A DNA stretch of 64,000 nt, from NCBI GenBank assembly GCA_934140285.1, contig CAKPBI010000002.1, forward strand, positions 124,001 to 188,000. Reading direction: 5' to 3'. The DNA is from an uncultured Bacilli bacterium (GTDB taxonomy: Bacteria > Bacillota_I > Bacilli_A > ML615J-28 > CAG-313). Each line of letters begins with the position of its first letter. Positions within the stretch are counted from its first letter, which is position 1. The notes under the pieces were generated by a model. It was not told the DNA's origin. It did no database searches and saw only the letters and a program-made list of their open reading frames with translations. Position numbers and translations under genes: made by a program. Shown here in pieces: positions 50,610-59,377 of this stretch.

Positions 50610-51581
50610 ATGAAAAAACTATTAGAAATTAAAAATTTAAAAAAACAATTTCAAGACAATATTATCTTAAATAATATAAACCTAGAAATTGAGAAAAAAG
50701 ACATTTTTGGAATTCTTGGTTTATCAGGAGCCGGAAAATCAACACTAGTTAGATGTATATGTGGCTTAGAAAAAATTGATGGTGGAGAAATCATCTTTGA
50801 AGGTAATCCGGTAAAATTTACGACTGAATACCATCGAAATGTATCAATGATTTTTCAATCATTTAATTTACTAGATCAACGCACTGTCTTAAAAAATGTT
50901 GAACTTCCCGGTGAACTCATAAAAGATAAAGAAAGAAGAAACAAAGCTTTAAAATACTTAGAAATAGTAGGATTAAAAAATAAAATTAATGATTATCCTT
51001 CTAGCCTATCAGGAGGGGAAAAACAAAGAGTCGCTATCGCAAGAGCTCTTATGACTAACCCTAAGATTCTCTTATGTGATGAAGCAACATCTGCTCTTGA
51101 TCCCGAAACAACAAATCAAATATTAAGTTTATTAAAAGAATTAAATACTAAATATGATTTAACAATAATTATGATATCTCATCAAATAAATGTAATTGAA
51201 AAAATATGTAATAAAGTTGCCATATTAGATCATGCTTCAATTGTTGAGGTAGGTACTACTCAAGATGTTTTCCTATCACCAAAAACTGACATTGCTAAAA
51301 AAATAATCTACAATGGTCATTTAAATACTGACCTTTCAACAGGAAAACTAATAAAAATTAAATTTAATGGCGAAATTGAAAGCCCTATTGTTGCGGAAAT
51401 GATTCATGAATGTAATATTATTGTTTCTATTATCTTTGCTGATTCAAAAGTTATAAATAATCAAATATATGGTCAACTTGTTTTAAAAATACCAAATGAT
51501 GATGATAGTTATCAAAAAGCTATAACTTATCTAAAAATAAAAAATATTCATTATGAGGAGGGCATAAACAATGAATTTTAA
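50610..51581 (+). CDS. metN: Methionine ABC transporter ATP-binding protein
   Basis: MetN (323 residues). Walker A GLSGAGKSTLVR, Q-loop FQSFNLLDQRTV, signature LSGGEKQRVAIARAL, Walker B ILLCDEATSALDPET and H-loop ISHQ are complete; the C-terminal 80 residues form the NIL/ACT-like regulatory domain that binds methionine in MetN. The ATG at 50610 has GGAGG 5 bases upstream, right after the T-box terminator. It overlaps metI by 11 bases. Confidence 0.96.
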   Translation: MKKLLEIKNLKKQFQDNIILNNINLEIEKKDIFGILGLSGAGKSTLVRCICGLEKIDGGEIIFEGNPVKFTTEYHRNVSMIFQSFNLLDQRTVLKNVELPGELIKDKERRNKALKYLEIVGLKNKINDYPSSLSGGEKQRVAIARALMTNPKILLCDEATSALDPETTNQILSLLKELNTKYDLTIIMISHQINVIEKICNKVAILDHASIVEVGTTQDVFLSPKTDIAKKIIYNGHLNTDLSTGKLIKIKFNGEIESPIVAEMIHECNIIVSIIFADSKVINNQIYGQLVLKIPNDDDSYQKAITYLKIKNIHYEEGINNEF

Positions 51582-52236
51582 TGATATTTCAAAATTATTT
51601 GTTGAAACTTTGTTAATGACATTAATCGCAACTGGATGTACATATATAATTGGAATTCCACTTGGTTTAATATTAAATATCACATCAAGTAAAGGAATAT
51701 GTCAAAACCGTATAGTAAACATTTTATTAAGTACAATTGTTAATATCTTACGTTCAATTCCTTGTTTAATAGTTGTAGTATTAATGATGCCAATGGTAAG
51801 ATCAATATTTGGAGTTGGCACGGGCAGATGGTATACCATTTTAATACCATTGATTTTTACATCAATAGGATTTGTATCAAGGATGGTGGAACAATCCCTT
51901 AGAGATGTTGACTATGGTAAGATTGAAACTGTAAAGTCACTTGGTGCTACAAACTTCCAAATTATAACTAAAGTATTACTACCAGAAGCAAGGGCCTCAC
52001 TAATTGGCGGGGTTGCGGTTGTAATGGTTTCAATAATTGGATATACATCTTTTGCATATAATATTGGTGCAGGAGGATTAATTGCAGGACTTTGGCAATT
52101 CTATGCAAAAAATCCTGGTAATTATTTAAAAGAACCTATCTTTTGGGTTTTAATAATAATTATCGTAATATTAGTTTGGTTAATCCAAGAACTTGGATTA
52201 TTCATATCAAAAAAATTAGATAAAAGGAGAGGATAA
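51571..52236 (+). CDS. metI: Methionine ABC transporter permease
   Basis: MetI (221 residues), five predicted helices, with the permease coupling motif around VKSLGATNFQIITKVLLPEARASLIGG. Its N-terminus and RSIPCLIVVVLMMPM segment are typical. Overlap with metN and four-base spacing to metQ show a single translation unit. Confidence 0.95.
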   Translation: MNFNDISKLFVETLLMTLIATGCTYIIGIPLGLILNITSSKGICQNRIVNILLSTIVNILRSIPCLIVVVLMMPMVRSIFGVGTGRWYTILIPLIFTSIGFVSRMVEQSLRDVDYGKIETVKSLGATNFQIITKVLLPEARASLIGGVAVVMVSIIGYTSFAYNIGAGGLIAGLWQFYAKNPGNYLKEPIFWVLIIIIVILVWLIQELGLFISKKLDKRRG

Positions 52237-52239
52237 AAA

Positions 52240-53076
52240 ATGAAAAAAACATTAAAAAATTTATTTATATTTATATTATTATTTGTAACTGCTATTTCTT
52301 TTACAGGATGCAAGAAAAATGAAAAGATAATTCGTGTATGTGCAAGTGAATTACCACATGCTGATATATTAAATAATGTTGTAAAAGAGAAATTAAAAGA
52401 AAAAGGATACACACTTGAAGTTACTGTTCTTGACTGGACAATGCAAAATGATGCGGTTGCTAATAAAGACTATGATGCTAACTATTTTCAACATACTCAA
52501 TATTTAAGTCAATATAATGGTAAAACAAAATTAATAGCAACTTGTAAAGTCCATTATGAACCATTATCAATTTATTATGGAAAATCAGATAAACCACTTA
52601 GTGAAGGTAAAACTTTCGCAATCTGTAGTGATGAATCAAATGCAATTCGTGCTTTAAATCTTCTATATAGTAAAGGTGTAATAAGTGAACTACCAGTAAG
52701 TAGTGATAATCATCTAACCTTTAGTGGTTCTACATGGACTTCATCTAATAATATAACCATAACTCTAATTGAAGAAAGTTTACTTTCAGTCTCATTATTA
52801 GATTATGATTTTGCATGTCTTCCATGTAATACCGCATACACAGGAAATGTAAGTGACAAGAGATTAGTTGCCTCAGAAGATGACCCTGATTTAGTCGCAA
52901 AAAATGCTAATATTTTGGCTGTTAGAGAAAATGATTATAAAAATGATTCAACATATAAAAAGAAAATTGATTTACTAACGGATATTTTATTATCCGATGA
53001 TGTATCAAACTATGTAAAACAAAAATATGGTAAAATCTTAATTTGTGATAAAACATCCCAAATTGATTTAAGGTAG
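52240..53076 (+). CDS. metQ: Methionine-binding lipoprotein MetQ (NlpA family)
   Basis: A 278-residue lipoprotein with signal and lipobox SFTGC (Cys at about 24). The NlpA/MetQ fold is shown by IRVCASELPHADILNNVV, LDWTMQNDAVANKDYDANYF and QHTQYL. It captures methionine outside the membrane and delivers it to MetI. Confidence 0.95.
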   Translation: MKKTLKNLFIFILLFVTAISFTGCKKNEKIIRVCASELPHADILNNVVKEKLKEKGYTLEVTVLDWTMQNDAVANKDYDANYFQHTQYLSQYNGKTKLIATCKVHYEPLSIYYGKSDKPLSEGKTFAICSDESNAIRALNLLYSKGVISELPVSSDNHLTFSGSTWTSSNNITITLIEESLLSVSLLDYDFACLPCNTAYTGNVSDKRLVASEDDPDLVAKNANILAVRENDYKNDSTYKKKIDLLTDILLSDDVSNYVKQKYGKILICDKTSQIDLR

Positions 53077-53084
53077 GTATATGT

Positions 53085-53411
53085 ATGGATAGCTTAGAAG
53101 AATTAAAACAAAAAATACAAAAATTTGTTAATGAAAGAGATTGGAATCAATATCATACTCCAAGCAATCTTGCTAAATCAATTTCTATAGAAGCAAGTGA
53201 ACTTCTTGAATGCTTTCAATGGAATGATACAGAGTATGATCTAAGTCAAGTAAAAGAAGAACTAGCTGATGTATTCAATTACTGTATTCAACTTGCTTCA
53301 GTATTAAATCTTGATATTCGACAAATTATACTAGATAAAATGGAAAAAAACACCCAAAAATACCCGGTTGATAAATGTCTTGGAAAATCAACAAAATATG
53401 ATAAGCTATAA
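53085..53411 (+). CDS. MazG-like nucleotide pyrophosphohydrolase
   Basis: A 108-residue all-helical protein. Metal-binding acidic motifs IEASELLECFQW and KEELADVFNYCIQL, with a basic end KMEKNTQKYP, define the MazG-like/dCTPase-like family that hydrolyses (possibly damaged) nucleoside triphosphates. It starts 8 bases after metQ, at the second of two overlapping ATG triplets (the first is out of frame). A long palindrome, ATAAGCTATAATT and its complement (53402-53432), ends the unit but lacks a T-run. Confidence 0.88.
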   Translation: MDSLEELKQKIQKFVNERDWNQYHTPSNLAKSISIEASELLECFQWNDTEYDLSQVKEELADVFNYCIQLASVLNLDIRQIILDKMEKNTQKYPVDKCLGKSTKYDKL

Positions 53412-53474
53412 TTTTTTCAAATTATAGCTTATCAAAATATAATTAGTATCATTCTTTATTTTTTTAAAAAAATA

Positions 53475-53483
53475 TGATATAAT
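53475..53483 (+). promoter_or_regulatory. Extended -10 promoter of the MORN-AAA gene
   Basis: TGATATAAT (53475-53483) with no clear -35; start about 53490. Confidence 0.55.
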
Positions 53484-53505
53484 AAGAAATAGCGGGGTGA
53501 AATTT

Positions 53506-55719
53506 ATGGCTGAATTTAAAACAATAAATGGACAAAATTTTACATATTATGGAGAAGTAAATACAAATGGAGAAAAAGGTCCATATGGTATTTTTAAGTA
53601 TAACGATGGAAGCCTATATTTTGGAGAAGTAAGTGAAAACCCAAAAGGTGAAGGTATCAAACAAATAGGAAACGATATAATTGTTTCTAAGTTTGATGAA
53701 GGTGAACCAAATGGATTGGGTATTCACTTTTTAGAGGGTAATCAAATCTATCTTGGAACAAAAGAAAATGGTAAAGCATCAGGCTTCGGTCTATGTTTAG
53801 ATGGTACTAACGCTTTCTTCTTTGGTTCATTCAAAGATGATGAAATTGAAGGTAGTGGCGTTTACTATGAATTTGGCAGTGGCAACTATGAATTTAGAAC
53901 CTATAAAGCTGGCAACCAAACAGGAAATTCTGAATCATATAATAGTCAATTAACATTTAATGGTATTTGTAGCTTTACAGATTTTAAACTAGACAAGATT
54001 AACGACTCTCCATTTGTTTATCAAGTATCAAACTTCCGTGAAAAATGGGAGAAAAATATTCAAAATCAATTTCCTGCTTTAGGTCTTATGATTGATGGTG
54101 AAGGAAAAGCCTATATTGGGCAATGGAAAACATATGGATTTAAAGAAGGATTAGGCTTAACTAAAGAAACAAACAATACATATTATGTTAGTCAATATTT
54201 TAGAAATGCTCGTCAAGGTAAAACTATTTTGATTGATGAAGATGGAAGCATGACGCTAACTACTGTAAATGCTGATGTTCCACAAGGATTTAGTATTAGA
54301 CTTACATCAAATGGCATTCTTACTGTTGGTACTATGCAACAAGGTACTTTTAGCGGCGATGCTTTAGTTATTGATACAACTCAAGGCTTCAAAGTTTCAA
54401 CTGTAAAAATGAATAATGATCAAATAACATCAGAAGTATCATCTAATAACTTTGTGGTAGCTGAAGTTGAAAAAGCACCTGCTGAAATGACAGCTCAAGA
54501 AGCTGAGGATACTCTAAATTCATTGATTGGTCTTGCGAGTGTCAAGAAAAGACTCGAATATTTTAAAGCCTATGCAATGAAAAATAAAAAGAATAAAATT
54601 AACCTTCATATGGCATTCTTAGGAAATCCAGGTACTGGTAAAACTGAAGTTGCTCGTTTAATTGGTAAAATACTTTATAAGAATGGTATTTTAAAATCTG
54701 ATAAATTTGTTGAAGTATCAAGCAAAGATATCGTAAGTCAGTTTATTGGTGAAACGCCAATCAAGACTAAAGAAGCAATTGACAAGGCTATGGGTGGTGT
54801 TTTATTTATTGATGAAGCATACTCACTTGCGGGAAAAAGTGGTTCAGACCATGGCATTGAAGCTGTTGATACACTACTAAAAGAAATGGAAGACCATCGT
54901 GGAGAATTCTGCTGTGTTCTTGCGGGATACACAAAAGAGATGATGGAATTATTTGATATGAACCCTGGATTTAAATCAAGAGTTCAATACTTCATTGATT
55001 TCCCAGATTACTCTAAATCAGAACTAAATGAAATCCTTCATTTAATGGTTAAAAAATCTAACTATGAAATTGATGATGATGCTGCCAATAGAATTATTGA
55101 AGTAGCATACTTAAAGAAAAACTTTGATAACTTTGCTAACGCCAGAGAAGTACGTTCAATTCTTGAAAAAGTTAAAATGCTTCAAGCAGTTAGAACAATA
55201 GGACAAGATGATAATCGTACATTAACGCTTGAAGATGTTAATAAGTATATTAAAGAAGAAGGTATAACCTTAAGAGATAACGGCAATCTTGATGATTGTG
55301 AAAAAGAATTAGATGAATTAATTGGTTTAGAAGATGTAAAGAAAAAAATTAAATTATATAAATCTTATATGTACAAAAATAAAGATGATACATCAATTTC
55401 TTTACATATGGCTTTCCTAGGTAATCCTGGTACAGGTAAAACAAAAGTTGCAAGATTAATGGGAAGAATTCTTTACAAAAATGGTGTACTTCCTACAGAT
55501 AAATTTATTGAAGCAACACGCGATACCTTAGTCGCAAAATATGTAGGACAAACAGCTGCCCAAACCAAAGAGGTAGTTCAACGTGCTTTAGGTGGTGTCT
55601 TATTCATCGATGAGGCTTACTCTTTAGTAAGTGGTGGTAGTAATGACTTTGGTGCAGAAGCTGTAACAACTTTACTAAAAGAAATGAAGACCATCAAGGA
55701 GAGTTTTGTTGTATTTTAG
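53506..55719 (+). CDS. MORN-repeat, tandem CbxX/SpoVK-type AAA ATPase (N-terminal part of a frameshifted protease fusion)
   Basis: From the ATG at 53506 (GGGGTGA upstream) the frame runs 737 residues. Residues about 10-320 are MORN-like repeats (YYGEVNTNGEKGPYGIF, GSLYFGEVSENPKGEG, AYIGQWKTYGFKEG). Two CbxX/CfqX (SpoVK-like) AAA modules follow: Walker A GNPGTGKTEVARL at 373 and GNPGTGKTKVARL at 639; Walker B VLFIDEAYSL at 432 and 698. The first module is complete; the second breaks after KEM at 55686, where one base (a G by comparison with module 1) is missing, and the frame ends at 55719 after nine unrelated residues. The intended protein continues in the other frame to 56789, about 1094 residues in total. 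Confidence 0.88.
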   Translation: MAEFKTINGQNFTYYGEVNTNGEKGPYGIFKYNDGSLYFGEVSENPKGEGIKQIGNDIIVSKFDEGEPNGLGIHFLEGNQIYLGTKENGKASGFGLCLDGTNAFFFGSFKDDEIEGSGVYYEFGSGNYEFRTYKAGNQTGNSESYNSQLTFNGICSFTDFKLDKINDSPFVYQVSNFREKWEKNIQNQFPALGLMIDGEGKAYIGQWKTYGFKEGLGLTKETNNTYYVSQYFRNARQGKTILIDEDGSMTLTTVNADVPQGFSIRLTSNGILTVGTMQQGTFSGDALVIDTTQGFKVSTVKMNNDQITSEVSSNNFVVAEVEKAPAEMTAQEAEDTLNSLIGLASVKKRLEYFKAYAMKNKKNKINLHMAFLGNPGTGKTEVARLIGKILYKNGILKSDKFVEVSSKDIVSQFIGETPIKTKEAIDKAMGGVLFIDEAYSLAGKSGSDHGIEAVDTLLKEMEDHRGEFCCVLAGYTKEMMELFDMNPGFKSRVQYFIDFPDYSKSELNEILHLMVKKSNYEIDDDAANRIIEVAYLKKNFDNFANAREVRSILEKVKMLQAVRTIGQDDNRTLTLEDVNKYIKEEGITLRDNGNLDDCEKELDELIGLEDVKKKIKLYKSYMYKNKDDTSISLHMAFLGNPGTGKTKVARLMGRILYKNGVLPTDKFIEATRDTLVAKYVGQTAAQTKEVVQRALGGVLFIDEAYSLVSGGSNDFGAEAVTTLLKEMKTIKESFVVF

Positions 55720-55841
55720 CTGGTTATGAACGAGAAATTAATGAACTTCTTGATACAAACCCTGGATTTAAATCTCGTATTCAATATTTTATTGATTTCC
55801 CAGATTATAATAAAAAAGAACTTGGTCAAATATTAGAGTTA

Positions 55842-56789
55842 ATGTTAAAACAAAATGGCTATACTATTGATGATGATGCTGAAAAATTACTAGTTGAAAT
55901 TATCAACCAACGTCGTGGAGATCCTAATTTTGCAAACGCTCGTGAAGTACGTTTAGCCTTAGAAAAAGTTAAAATGATGCAATCCGCTAGAACAATCAAT
56001 GAGATGGAAAATCGTCATATAACACTTGAAGATGTTAATGCCTATATTGCAGATGAAAAGATTGTTATTGTACAAGAAATGCCAAGAGAAAAAATGCTTG
56101 ACATTAAGGCTCTTGTATATGATAATTTCATGTATAAGCCTGCTCCATTTGAAGAAAACCAAATAGACATTGAAGAATCAATTATTGCTTTATATAACAC
56201 TTCATCAAGAGGAAATTCAGAAGGCTCAGGATTCTTAATTACTAAAGATGGTTATGCGGTTACATGTGCACACTGTGTAAGAGGGGCAGAAAAACTAAGA
56301 GTTCGTCGCCGTGTTAAAGATCGTCACAATAATAATATTGACGTATATTATGAAGCAAGTATTTGTGCATCAAATGATGCCCTAGACTTAGCAATAATCA
56401 AGTTAATGAACGTAACTAGTGATATAGCTTATCTTCCACTTTATCCAGAACAAAGTCCAAAGGTTGAACCTTTACAAGAAGTAGTATTACTTGGATATCC
56501 ATTTGGAGTATCTAGATTTGATACGATGTCAATTAATATTGGTAAAGTCTCATCATATCAAAAGGGTAATCCAGATTATATTAATCTAGATATTACTGCG
56601 AAATCTGGTAACTCAGGTTCATGCGTAGTTGATAAACAAACAGGTTATGTAATCGGTGTATTATGTGGATCTAATTTATCAAGAAGTAATGACCTTGTTG
56701 AGGAGGTTAACTATTGCCGTCCAGCTTCTTATATCTGGCAATTAATTAAAGATGGAATTAAAGCAGACGAAGAAGAAAAGACAGCATAA
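55842..56789 (+). CDS. End of AAA module 2 plus trypsin-like serine protease domain (C-terminal part of the frameshifted fusion)
   Basis: The frame is really open from 55689, where it reads DHQGEFCCILAGYEREINEL, the direct continuation of the broken AAA module; 55842 is merely its first ATG and has no good SD. After the AAA lid (DPNFANAREVRLALEKVKMM) comes a trypsin-like domain: SRGNSEGSGFLITKDGYAVT, catalytic His in TCAHCVRG (56271), Asp in ALDLAIIKL (56385) and Ser in AKSGNSGSCVV (56613). All three are intact, so the protease would be active if the frame were restored. No signal peptide exists on the whole protein: a cytoplasmic ATPase-gated protease is implied. Confidence 0.82.
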   Translation: MLKQNGYTIDDDAEKLLVEIINQRRGDPNFANAREVRLALEKVKMMQSARTINEMENRHITLEDVNAYIADEKIVIVQEMPREKMLDIKALVYDNFMYKPAPFEENQIDIEESIIALYNTSSRGNSEGSGFLITKDGYAVTCAHCVRGAEKLRVRRRVKDRHNNNIDVYYEASICASNDALDLAIIKLMNVTSDIAYLPLYPEQSPKVEPLQEVVLLGYPFGVSRFDTMSINIGKVSSYQKGNPDYINLDITAKSGNSGSCVVDKQTGYVIGVLCGSNLSRSNDLVEEVNYCRPASYIWQLIKDGIKADEEEKTA

Positions 56790-56802
56790 AATATAAAAAT
56801 TT

Positions 56803-56838
56803 AAACACATCGTATTACAAAATATGATGTGTTTTTGT
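56803..56838 (+). terminator. Intrinsic terminator after the protease fusion
   Basis: AAACACATC / GATGTGTTT with inner ATT/AAT pairing, then TTGTT. Confidence 0.8.
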
Positions 56839-56914
56839 TAAATTAAATAATTTTTCTTTTTTCACCATAAAAAGTATAAAATGTGGTAAAATATGAATGA
56901 AAGGAGAAAACAAA

Positions 56915-59152
56915 ATGAAAAGAAAATATCGTGTTTCAAACATGATGTGTGCAAGCTGCGTTTCACATGTAAAAAAAGCAGCAGAAAGCGTAAAGGGAGT
57001 TGAGTTGGTTGAAGTTAATTTATTAACCGAAACCATGAGCGTTATTTTCGATGAACAAGTGACTAATGATGATGAAATAATTAATGCTGTTGAAAAAGAA
57101 GGATATGGCTGTAAAATATTCAAAAGAGAAATAAACTTAGACGATGCTAAAAATCTAAAGTTTATGAAAGTCCGTATTATTGTTTCAATTGTATGCATGA
57201 TACTACTAATGTTTGTATCAATGTCTCACATGTTTAACATAAATTTACCTTTTGGTCTAAGTAAACACGAAAATGCGATATATTTTGTAATTGTTCAAAT
57301 AGTCCTTTTGATTCCTATTGTGGTTTTAAATAATTCTTATTTTGTGATTGGTTTTAAAAAATTGTTTACATTAAAGCCTAATATGGACTCATTAATTGCC
57401 ATTGGTGCTACTGCTTCGATAGTTCATGGTATCTATTCAACTATTATGATTATTGTATGTACAGTTAATCATGATATGAAACAACTAATGACTTATCAAG
57501 AAAATTTATATTTTGAATCGGCAGGAACGATTCTTACCTTAATTACGATTGGTAAGTTCTTAGAAAGTAGAAGTAAAAAGAAAACAACAGAAAGTTTAGA
57601 AAAAATTATGGCTCTTACACCAAAGACTGCTTTGGTAAAAAAAGGAAATGAAATTGTTGAACTTCCTGTTGAAAAAATTATGACAAATGATTATATTATT
57701 GTTAAGTCAGGAATGCAAGTTCCTGTTGATGGGAAAATAGTTAAAGGTAATGGTTCATTAAATGAATCAATAATAACTGGAGAAAGTCTTCCTATTGATA
57801 AAACACTAAATGATTTAGTTATTGCTGGAAGTACCAATTTAAATGGTTATTTTGAAATGCAAGCATCTTCAATATCTGGTGATACAACCGTTGACAGAAT
57901 CCTAGATTTAGTTGAAGAAGCTGCCTCATCAAAGGCTCCAATATCAAGACTTGCTGATAAGATAGCCGCAATCTTTGTTCCAATTGTTATTGGAATTGCT
58001 ATATTAAGTGCTATTGTATGGCTAATAATTGGTAATAAAAACATGGCATTAAATAGTTTTATTTCTGTTCTTGTAATATCTTGTCCATGCTCACTTGGAC
58101 TAGCTACCCCTGTTGCTATTATGGTCGCAACCGGAAAAGCTGCTGAATATAATATTCTAATTAAATCAGCTGAAAGTTTGGAACTTAGCCATAGTATTTC
58201 TTCAATTCTTCTTGATAAAACAGGAACTATCACTGAAGGAAAAATGGTTGTCAAAAAAATTGAGTCAAGTATGCCAAATGAAGAATTCTTAAAAACTATT
58301 GCGATGGTTGAAAGTAATTCATTGCATCCGCTTTCGCTTTCTATTTTAAATTATGTGAAAGAGAATAACATTGATGTAGTATCAAGTGATGAAACTACCA
58401 TCATTCCAGGACTTGGTTTAGAAGTAATAAAGGACAATGTAAAATATTATGCTGGAAATAGTAAACTAATGGAACAAGTAGGTGTGAAAAAATCACTTGA
58501 CAACATTACAGAAGACTTATCTAAACAAGGAATGACTGTTATCTATTTTACTAAAGAAAACGAATATTTAGGATTTGTTAGCCTTCAAGATGAAATTAGA
58601 GAAGATGCTCCGTATTTTGTAAAAAAACTAAAAGAACAAAACATAACGCCTATAATGGTTACTGGTGATAATTATCACACAGGAAAGGCCATAGCATTAA
58701 TAGTTGGAATTGATGAAGTATTTACTAATTGTACGCCAAATGAAAAATCTGAGATTATCACTAAAATCAAAGAAAAGAATAACATAGTTGCTTTCGTTGG
58801 CGATGGTGTAAATGACGCAGTAGCATTAACAGTAGCTGATGTAGGTATTGCGATAGGTACTGGTAGTGAGGTAGCAACATCAAGTGCTGACATTATTTTA
58901 CCAAATGATGATTTAATGAATATTGTTACTTTAATTAGCTTAAGCAGAAAAACGATAAACAATATTAAAATGAATTTGTTCTGGGCATTCTTCTATAATG
59001 TTATTGGAATATTTATTGCGACAGGCACTTTATATGCAATCAATATTGTCTTAAATCCAATGATTGCTGCTCTTGCTATGAGTTTAAGTTCATTTTGTGT
59101 TGTTACTAATGCCTTAAGATTAAGACATTTTAAACCAATAAGAAAGGAGTAA
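56915..59152 (+). CDS. copA: Copper-translocating P-type ATPase
   Basis: A 745-residue P1B-ATPase exporting Cu+. One N-terminal heavy-metal domain with NMMCASCVSHV, eight predicted helices, the transport motif SCPCSLGLATP (Cys390, Cys392), phosphorylation DKTGTIT (Asp434), the HP motif SNSLHPLS, and GDGVNDAVALTVADVG. CPC plus the C-terminal helix motifs point to copper rather than Zn/Cd. The start at 56915 has AAGGAG upstream, after an extended -10 (TGGTAAAAT, 56884-56892). No CopY box (TACANNTGTA) is seen. Confidence 0.95.
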   Translation: MKRKYRVSNMMCASCVSHVKKAAESVKGVELVEVNLLTETMSVIFDEQVTNDDEIINAVEKEGYGCKIFKREINLDDAKNLKFMKVRIIVSIVCMILLMFVSMSHMFNINLPFGLSKHENAIYFVIVQIVLLIPIVVLNNSYFVIGFKKLFTLKPNMDSLIAIGATASIVHGIYSTIMIIVCTVNHDMKQLMTYQENLYFESAGTILTLITIGKFLESRSKKKTTESLEKIMALTPKTALVKKGNEIVELPVEKIMTNDYIIVKSGMQVPVDGKIVKGNGSLNESIITGESLPIDKTLNDLVIAGSTNLNGYFEMQASSISGDTTVDRILDLVEEAASSKAPISRLADKIAAIFVPIVIGIAILSAIVWLIIGNKNMALNSFISVLVISCPCSLGLATPVAIMVATGKAAEYNILIKSAESLELSHSISSILLDKTGTITEGKMVVKKIESSMPNEEFLKTIAMVESNSLHPLSLSILNYVKENNIDVVSSDETTIIPGLGLEVIKDNVKYYAGNSKLMEQVGVKKSLDNITEDLSKQGMTVIYFTKENEYLGFVSLQDEIREDAPYFVKKLKEQNITPIMVTGDNYHTGKAIALIVGIDEVFTNCTPNEKSEIITKIKEKNNIVAFVGDGVNDAVALTVADVGIAIGTGSEVATSSADIILPNDDLMNIVTLISLSRKTINNIKMNLFWAFFYNVIGIFIATGTLYAINIVLNPMIAALAMSLSSFCVVTNALRLRHFKPIRKE

Positions 59153-59154
59153 AT

Positions 59155-59370
59155 ATGAAAAAAATTATTAAAATTGAGGGAATGCGTTGTAAACATTGTG
59201 AACAAAGAGTTGAAGAAACGCTAAAACAAGTGGAAAACGTAAACAAGGTAAAAGTTAATCTAAAGAAAAAAGAAGCCATCGTTGTTTCTAAAATTCCTTT
59301 AGATAGTACTATGTTAAAAGAAATAGTTACTAAATTAGGATATGGAGTAACAGAAATAATTGAAAAGTAG
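59155..59370 (+). CDS. copZ: Heavy-metal-associated copper chaperone (CopZ-like)
   Basis: A 71-residue HMA-fold protein with the metal site GMRCKHCEQRVEE, starting two bases after copA, with AGAAAGGAG upstream. It likely delivers Cu+ to CopA. The beta-alpha-beta-beta-alpha-beta pattern is complete and the C-terminal KLGYGV is typical. Confidence 0.93.
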   Translation: MKKIIKIEGMRCKHCEQRVEETLKQVENVNKVKVNLKKKEAIVVSKIPLDSTMLKEIVTKLGYGVTEIIEK

Positions 59371-59377
59371 GTGACTT

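Noticed and set aside
55687..55719. Programmed ribosomal frameshifting in the AAA-protease gene
   Set aside because: No slippery heptamer or downstream structure is evident, and the duplicate module shows a simple one-base loss.
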